Shown here piece by piece: positions 35,501 to 44,500 of a stretch of DNA of 47,230 bases (the stretch's first letter is position 1; each line of letters begins with the position of its first letter). The notes beneath the pieces were generated by a model. It ran no database searches. It was given only the letters and a program-made list of their open reading frames with translations, and had not been told where the DNA came from. A program made the translations under genes and the position numbers. Source of the stretch: Chlamydomonas sphaeroides (Eukaryota; Chlorophyta; Chlorophyceae; Chlamydomonadales; Chlamydomonadaceae); contig BDDC01000707.1 of the NCBI GenBank assembly GCA_001662425.1, positions 1 through 47,230 of the forward strand, written 5' to 3'.

Positions 35501-38500
35501 AATGACGTGCGATGCTTGACGCAGCAGTAGCTAGCTGCAGCCCGCTACATTCGCGGGCAGGGAAATAAAGCCACGCGCGGCCAATGAAGGACCGCGCCAG
35601 CCCCTCCCAGCGCCACAGGGCAGCCGCGTGCAGTGTGGTGGCGTGTGTTGCGACCAACACCTACGGCCGCCTCTGCTTAATGCCTCGCAGACCGGCAGTA
35701 CATGCTGGTGGCGCAGGGCGACAGCAACCTCGTCATATATCGGTGCGTCAGCCAGCCGGTCCTGAAGAAACCAGTGACTACGACGCACGTCTTAACCCGC
35801 TTCCCGGGAGCGTTAGCGACGGGAGCGCAAGTTGTTCCATCGCTTTCACACACAAGCCCACAACCCACGCACCTCATGCTGCCACTCAGGTTCTACGATC
35901 TGGTGACCCCGAGCGCCTCAAGGACGGCGATCTGGGCCCATGGCTTCTCCTCCGGTCGCAACTTCCTCCTGGCCTTGCTTGACATCGGGACTGGCATCCA
36001 CGGTCTCCTGGTCAGTGGCGTTGCTTCGTGCCAACAGGCTGCTGCCCCCACTCACGTGCCACCTGAGCGGGCTGTCTTCTGCTCTGCTGCCCTGCTTGCC
36101 GCCCGCTCCTGAACCTGACTGCGTTGCACCCCTCCATGTGGCCTCCAGCGAGCGGACAACCTGGGCAACCCCGCCGCAACGTGAGCCAGCGGGCGCCAGC
36201 GCCAGGAGGCCAGCGCCTCCTGGCCAGCGCCGCCCCCTTCCTAGCCGCGACGTGACGGTGCCCCCGGGGTCACAGCACGTTATGCTACGGGGATGGTTGT
36301 GGTCGGTTGGAATGGTTGTGGTTGTTGTGGGCATGCTTGCTGCCGCCGCTAGAGTGGCCGACTGTCATCGATGACTGGTCGTCCGCCCCAACCGGCCGAG
36401 CAGCAGCGCCCCTAGCATGGGTGAACCACCCCCGCCCCCATTACATCCGTGCGCGTGCATGAGAGTGCATGAGAGTGCACGAGAGTGCATGAGAGTGCAT
36501 GAAAGTGCACGAGAGTGCATGAGAGTGCGCACACACGCAGCACCATTCAACAGCGGTGTCCTGCTGGTCGCCACATGTGGCATGTACATGTATGCAGGTC
36601 GGACACCTTCGGCGTGTACTTAAGCACGTCCTCAGCCCTGCGGAACATGGACAATGCGCCCTTTAAGCTAGTGCTCAGCGACGAGGGAGCCCTGAATCTT
36701 TACAACCGGTAGGGCGGGCGGGCGGGCGGGCTGCCCTGCTGCACTCTGCGCTGTGGGGCCCGCCACACAATCCACCGAGCATGCTACTACAGCTTGGCGT
36801 TGCAAGCGACTGTATGTGGCTCACTGGGCAGTGCTGTGCGCGCAATGCCCCCAGCTACGGGCAGGTCGTGTGGACGGTGTTCGCCAACCCGGACCCGCCA
36901 TGTAAGGACGAGGGGGTGGGGCATGGGCCATGGCGCATGCGCGGCGCGTGCGGCCTCTGAGGCGCCTGCAGGCTGCTGACGCCCCCTGGCTCCTCGTGCC
37001 GTGCAGCGTGCGTCCCAGCGACCCCTGCAAGCTGGTGCCCTGCGGGCAGCAACGGCCTACGCGTCGACTGCGGTGCGTGGTCGCCTTCGTGCTCTCAAAA
37101 CTATTTGTGTAGTACGTATGTGTAGGCTCAGCACGCCGTAGTGGACGTACATCGGGCTCCGCTCCCTACTTGCTAAGTAGCCAACGGTTGACAGTGGTGC
37201 CCCGTTCACGCTTGCCGCGTCAGGCAATGGGGGCCGCATTGACGTCATCTGCGACTCCACCATCCAAGTCGCCGAGGTGTCCCGTGACCTCACCGGCCAG
37301 ACTTCGTTGGCTTCCGGCATCAACAGTATGCAGCGCAAGGCCATCACCAGCACCACCAGCAGCACCTGCGCCGAGGCGCCTGGGGGCATCCTCCCCTGGG
37401 CCAGCAGCAGCTCGTGCCCCTCGGGCTTCCTGCCCACGTGCGACAAGCCGGCTTGGTTTTGCTCGTACGGCGTCATGACGCTGGCGGACTGCGACGGGTC
37501 AGTCAAGCTGGGAGGGGCCTGCCCGTCCACACCTGCGCGTCATGCAGCGCTGCGTACCGAGCTCACAAAACCAACTTTCTGGCGCCCCCCGTGCAATACC
37601 CCATCGCGCACAGGGACACGACGTTTGACTTGTAGGTCATGGGGGGTCGCAGGCTCAGCAGGTATCCGCAGCGGCGCATGTTTGACGCCGACAACACGCG
37701 TGCACCCGTGTCGCCCGCATCCAGGATCTGCTACGACAGCGCCAACAACCGGCGCGGCGTCATCCTATCGTGAGTCGCCATACATGCTCACCGCCCAAGG
37801 CCCAAGGCATGCTTCAGCGCAGTCAGTGCCATGTCGTTGTATCGAGCCCTCACGTCCCGGCATGTACGACTCTCCCCTACCTGTGTACGACAACCACAAC
37901 CTCTACCTCGTGTGCTGCATGACCGGCTGCAGGTCTCGCGGCTGCGGCGCAGCAGACCGTGACACTGGCTGGCCCTGGGCCCCTGCCGCGCTCTGCCCCT
38001 CGAGGCTCTCGGGTAGGAAGGCAGCAGCTGGGCCCGGCAGATAGATCGGCTATGCGTGTCATGGGCATGGCGGGGGCCCCAGCGCCGGCAGGTACTAGCT
38101 ATCCAGGTGCCGCGTGCTGAGCCCTGCCTTAGTCGGTGCCAAGGCCCTGAAGCAGCTTGGCCACATCGCACGCGCAGCCCCTGACTCGGCGCCGCTCGAA
38201 CTGCCCCTCGCTCCCTCCAATGCGCCCACAGACAACCAGTACGCGCTCACCATTGGACCCAGCGCAGCGTGAGCTCGACGTCCGCCGCTGCCGCAGCTAG
38301 CTAGGCTAGCTAGGCTACGGTAGCCCGCATGCGGCGCAGTGCCAGGGTAGCGGCGCGCGCATGCACCAGGCAGCGGTCGTCCGCCCCCGCCACCTGGGGG
38401 TCCCTGCATGCACCCGCTGCTGACCACAACCGCCCCAGCCACTCGGACGGCAGCTCTGTGACTTGGCTGCTCCCTCCCGCGTGTAACTTGCGGCGGCCTC

Positions 38501-41500
38501 TGCCTGCAGGTGCGAGGGGCTCCCCAGCGCAACCCCTGGCATCTGCCCTGCCCCCGGAGGCCTGCCGTCAGCCTGCGGACTCTACTACGCGTGGAGCCCG
38601 CCTGCTAGTGGGCAGCTCTACAATCCAAGCGTGAGTGCCTAACGCGTTTGGTATGGGCTCCGCAGGTGCGGGCGCAGGTGTGGGTGTAGGTGTGTACCTC
38701 AGGAGCTCCCGACCTTGCTCGGCGGCGTCGTACAAAGCGAGCGCTCGTATCGCATGCGCATGGGTGGCCTTGGTCGTGTAGAAACGGGGCCATTGTGTCG
38801 TGGCGTTTGAGAGGATCGAGCGTGACTGCGCGTCGAGTCGCGCTGCATGGGCTGCTGCGGCCGCTGCTCCTGCTTTACTGGCCGGACCGTGACGCCGCCA
38901 GCTGTATCCCCCGCGTGCAGGCCATCATCCCGCAGCACTGCGGCGAGCTCTACAGCCCCGGCCGCAGCATGCTGCTCCGCCAGCACAACGACGACAAGCT
39001 GTAAGAGGGGGAGGCGCCATTCGCACAGCACACGGAAGGGCGGTCCACTCGCTGTTATCTTGCTTGCGCCAGCGTCATGTAACCCTAGTGTCTACACTGA
39101 CCTACAACACCATGCCATGTGCCATGCCAACACCTGACACACACATCGCCATCGCGCGCCCCGATGAAATCAACGCAGGGTCGCATATGCTTCTTCGAGC
39201 ACGGGCGCACTTACCGAGGTTTGGCGTTATGCGTTCCCAGCCGGAACCACCGCACTGCACAGGTCGATGAAGCTGCTGCGGTCCGGAGCGTTCCTGGTGG
39301 GTCCACGGCGTGACGCGGTACAGACATGGGCACGCACGGGGGTGCGCCTTACGCACCCAGCCAGGAGCCAAGCTGTCTCGCTCGCCCGATGGCGGCCCTG
39401 CTGGATCTCAGCTGTGGATCTCAGCTGTGGCTTGCTCAGCGCGCCGCCTGCGTGTACCTTGCTGCAGATGGTCGGCACCAACGCAAGCATGAACATCGAG
39501 TACCAGATAGCGCCAGGGTCAGCTCTCGACAGCGACCTATGGCGGTACTCGGTGCCGTCGAGTCGCCTCCCAGCCAACTTGGCCACGACCACGGCCGCAG
39601 CGGCGGGCGAGAGCAACGGGCCCCACCGCATGTTCATCCGCGAGAACGGCCAGATGCAGGTCCTCAACGCCCGCGGCGAGGTGGCGTGGTCCAACTACCT
39701 CACACGTGAGCATGGGCAGCGGCTGGCTGTAGTGGCGGCCTGTGCTCGTGAACACCACTGCAGCGGCAACTGCTTGTGCAGACTTGCATAGTCTGCGCGT
39801 GTTTCGGACGCACGCTCCGCCTGTCGGGCGGGTGCAATGCCACGTACGCAGCGAGCCGTGCGATGCATGCGTCATGTGGCCCTGGCCCCCTGCGCCGCAG
39901 CCTGTGCCGTCACCGACACCACCTGGTGTGCCGGAGGGACGCGCACCGTGGCGGACTGCGATGGCGACCGGACGTAAGTGCCGCCAAGGGCGCATGTTAC
40001 AGAAGGCCGACACCCCGTGCTTGCAAACACCCAGCAGATGTCGCCGCTCCGGTTCCCGGCGCCAACACCTGTGTGCTCCTCGTGTACTTGCTGTCGCAGT
40101 CCTGACGTCATTTGCCGCATGCCGGACGGCCGCCGCGCCGCCGTGCGCAGCAGGTGGGGCGCAGGCCGGCTGCCCCGAGGCATGCTTGTGGAACATTTCC
40201 AAGGGCTTGCTCCCTGCTGCCCCACATCCTGCCCTGATATGTTTGTGTTGAAGAGGAATGTAAATGTTCCCTGCTGCCCTCGCTGGTGCGCCACTCCACG
40301 CCTGCTGCAGCTCTTCCACACCCTGCTCCAGCGCTCCCGCGCTCACTGGCTGGCCAATTGCGCCCGCAAGGTGCGGTCCCAGCTGATGCACGCGCGCCTC
40401 AGCCTGCTTCCATATTTTGCACTGGTATGTGTATTGGTATGTGAGCTCACCTCGGCGCCCTTGCTCCCGTCCACAGCGTGTGCCCTGACTACTTCCCGGA
40501 AGGTGGGAGGACACGCGAGCGACAACTGGTTACGACGACTGCGGCCGTGACGTGAGGAGGCTATGACGTGCTAGCTAACATTTCCCTCGACCCGCGCTGC
40601 TGTGCCCGCTCCTTCCTCCCAGTATGCCCGGTAGCCACGCTGAACTATGTATGCCCCAACATGAGGCTGATGGACTGCGGGGACGGAGGGGTAAGCGAGG
40701 TCGTGCTGAATCAGAAAGGCGCCCCTCAGCAGCTCAGCTTGCTTGAGCCAGTCTGCTCGTGGACCTGCAGCTCGATTCGCGCGCCCTGCCGATGAACCCC
40801 CGTCACGCAACGCGTCATGCGCCAGGCCCTGGACTGGGTGTGCTACGACAACGCAGCCGGCAGCCGCTGGGCTGTAACCAGCAGCAGGTTCGTGTGCATG
40901 CGGGGTGGAGTGGGGCGCGTGAGCGAGCGCCAACTGGCCCGGCCGTGACAGTTAGCCTGAGGGGCGGATGGGACGCACTCGCTGGCTTGGGGGTCGATAG
41001 CCAAGGGCTGTCGCTGACAGCATGCTGATTAAAGCAGCACGGCATGTACGGACAGGCGCTCATCATGCTTGTGTCTGCTGCGGCTGGCACCCAACGACAT
41101 GCGGCTGGCGTGTGTGACCGGTGCTACTGGCTGCCATATGCCCCTCGCTTTACGTCCAGGGGAAGCTGCAGCACTGCCGCCACCACTACAGGGGAGCCGT
41201 TTGCGCCCGCGAGTGTTTGTCCCGCCGTGTTCGAAGGAGGTGCGCCGTTGGTCTACATGAGGGCCGCGTGCGGCGGGCACGGATGTTCAGGTTGCGGCGG
41301 TAGCAGCAGCCGACAGCCACCAGCCGCTATGATTGCTCTTTTAGGCATTGTTATGATCGCGAGGGGCACGGATGCCGAGGATGCAATGACCCGACACGCT
41401 GCTCACTCGCCTCCCCCATGCATGCCGTCGCCCTCCCGATCGCCCCGCCAGACGCGCCCGCGCAGCAGCTGGTGTGTGACGCCGCCACGGACTGCCTGCC

Positions 41501-44500
41501 CATGGCCTCGGGCTGCCCCGCACCCGGCTCCATGCCCTGCGGCCTGTACCCGGGCCCCAACGCAACTTGGTCCAGCCTGCACACCTGCGACAGGTGGATG
41601 GGACGACCGTGCGTGCGGTGGCAGGGTTGTGCGGTGGGCATGGGCAGCTCAACAGCATGATGCACACCTATTTGAACGAACTTGCGAACGACCCTCCCCG
41701 CAGGCTCGCCTCGGCCGGAAACAGCAGCCGCCGTTTCATGCTGACGCTTCAGCGCGACGGCCAGCTCGCCCTGTACCAGATCCCCACCAACGCCTCCTAC
41801 TGGCTGCGGCTGGGCACTCCTCTGTGGACGGCCGGGGCCCCAGCGGCCAACGGCTACCCGGGGCCGGGCCGGGCGCTGCTGCTGCGGCGGGACGGCAGCT
41901 GGGTGCTGACGGCCGTGGCTGCCGGGGGAGGCAACCCGGGCGCCCCCGAGGTGGTATCTAGGTGCGCATGGGTCCCTGCGTCAGGATTGTGCGAGAGGAT
42001 CGCAAACGCGGGTGCTTGCATGTCTACGTACTGCGTATCTCGGGCCAGCGCTCCTGGCTTTGCTTGAACCTGGCGCACAACCACGATTCCTGCCCCCCGA
42101 CATCAATCTACGCCTTGCGTGTGCCCTGCCCACAGCTCTGTGGGGACGACCAATCCCGAGCACGGCGGCGTCCAGAACGGGCCCTTCCGGATGATCATCC
42201 GCGACGAGGGAGAGGTCGCGGTGGTCAACCGCTGGGGCCAAGAGGCCTGGAGCAGCCGCCCCACCTGCAGCCCGCCGCCCTCGGTGCAATGGTGCAACGG
42301 TGAGGGGCCGCGCCCTCCCGCAACTGCTCGCTTCTCGCACGGCCGCATTGCCTCCTGCCCAACATTTTAGAATTTGCCGACTGCTATGTACATATTGCTT
42401 AATCCATGTGCAGCTACCATGCGGCGCGTGGATTGCGACAACGACCGCACCTTCGACCTCATCTGCGAGGACAGGGCCCTGGGCCTGCGCGGAGCTGTGC
42501 TCAGGTGAGCTCGGGTTGCGCGCCGCCCTCCATGCTCGTCGGCCCCATCAAGTCCTCGACGTACGCTGTACTCCGCCCTCCCGCAGCTCGCTGGGCTGCT
42601 CCACCGACCCCGTCAACACCGGCTGGCCAGGCGCCGTCGCCAGCCTGTGCCCCGCGTTCTTCCAGGACGGTACGGCAGATTGACGTGATGGGATGGACGA
42701 TAGATGCGCCCAGAGCATAGTAGGTAGGGTGTGAGTTTCCCGGGCAAATGCTGACTCGCGTCCCTTCATTTGCTGTACTCTGCCGCGCAGTGTGCACCCG
42801 GCCTCCCAGCTCCTGGTGCCCTGCTCCCGGGGTGCTGCGGTCTGTCGAGTGCGACCAGGAGGGCTCCCTCGACTTCACGTGTGAGATGCCGGACGGCCGC
42901 CGAGCGGCGCTGCTAAGGTGCGTTGCTTGGGCATACATAGGCGCCCGGCAGGACCAGCAATCAAGGCAGGGGCGACGGATGCCTACGTTCCAGGCTTCGC
43001 ATGCACGTGTGCTACCTTGCGCTCGCGCGCCGACCCCAGCTGGCCCGCCCGTCGCGCGCTGCCACGACCGCAGCTCGCGCCAGTGCAGCCAAGCGGCGGA
43101 GCTGACCGGTTGGCCGTACGCGCCAGGACACATGTGTCTGACGCGCTTCACAGATGGTACGCGAGGTGAGCAATGGAACGGCGGTTCGTTGCTGGGGAAG
43201 TGCAGGCAGCTGCAAAGGCGAGAGGGACCCGTGCACGGCGGAATGCGGGCTCTTGCCAGTGACTATCGCCGTGTTGCTGCTCTCCCCCAGACTTGCTGTC
43301 GCAGCTGGTGATTGGCGCGGGCTCGCGCTGCGACGCCAGTGTCTCCAGCTCATGCCCCCGCCTGGGCTCCAGCTCTTGCGCCTTGTACGCCAACCCGCTC
43401 AACACAATCTCTACTACTTGGCCGGTAAGACCTTGCTAGCTGCCAGGTGCCGGGGTAGCCCATGATGCTCTCCCCACGCATGCATCGCCTTAACGCCGCT
43501 ATCGGCCTACCGTGCATGCCGTACGCAGTGCGATCGCGTCTACGCCCGCTCTTCTCCAGCTTGGCTGACTATGACGTTTAGCGGGGTGCTGGAACTGACC
43601 TACACTATCTTGGGCGCCGTTCCTTTCGTGCTGAACACGGCCTGGTCCTCTGGCAGCCCCGGGCCCGCCCGCAGCCTGGTCCTTGTCGAGGACGGCACCT
43701 GGCAGCTGATGGCGCCCAACTCCAGCACCCCCGTGCTCACAAGCCGCCAAGTTGGCACCACACTGTCGCGCAACGGCGGCGCCAGCAACGCGCCGTACCG
43801 GCTGGTGGTGTCGTCCGAGTCGACCACAAGCCACTTTGCCCTCCTGCTGAACAGACACGGCCAAGAGGCCTGGTCGACACGCACGGGTGCGGCTTAATAT
43901 TATATTCTTATATTATCATATTATGACAAAGCAGCGCGTGCGTGGCTAACCTCTGCTGCTTTGATGTGCCGCACGCCACCAGCCAAGGCGCACTTATTGC
44001 CGACCACATGCGGACAAGCTAACCTACTGCCCGCCCCTCCCCACACACACCTGGGCACCTGCCAACGCAGCCTGCCCCGCGCCCGCCTCGTGGTGCGTCA
44101 ACGGCACTGACGTCATCGTCGACTGCGACGGCAGCGGAGGCTACGACCGCATCTGCGTCGAGACCGCCACGGGCCGCCGCGGCGCCGTGCTCTCCAGTGC
44201 AGGCTGCGGCGGCGTCCAGGGCTGGCCTTGGGCGCCGGCGTCCCTGTGTCCCGCCGAGTTCCCCGACGGTGAGCGGCACACCGGCTTATTGCTGCCTAGC
44301 CATGTGCTACATCTGCAAGGCTCCAGTGATGCTTGCCAGATGCTTGAGGTGATGACTGGGTGTGTACGTAGCAGCGCGTTGTTCCCTCGCTCATGTCCGA
44401 TCGGCCCCGCCCCCACAGCCTGCGCCAAGCCGGACGCCAGCTGGTGCGCTGACGGCGACCTGCGACTGCGCGACTGCGACGCCAGCGGGCCACTGGACTG

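Noticed and set aside
36455..36530. CRISPR-like array
   Set aside because: The repeats are 10 bp, directly adjacent and without spacers, in a eukaryotic intron. This is a simple tandem repeat.
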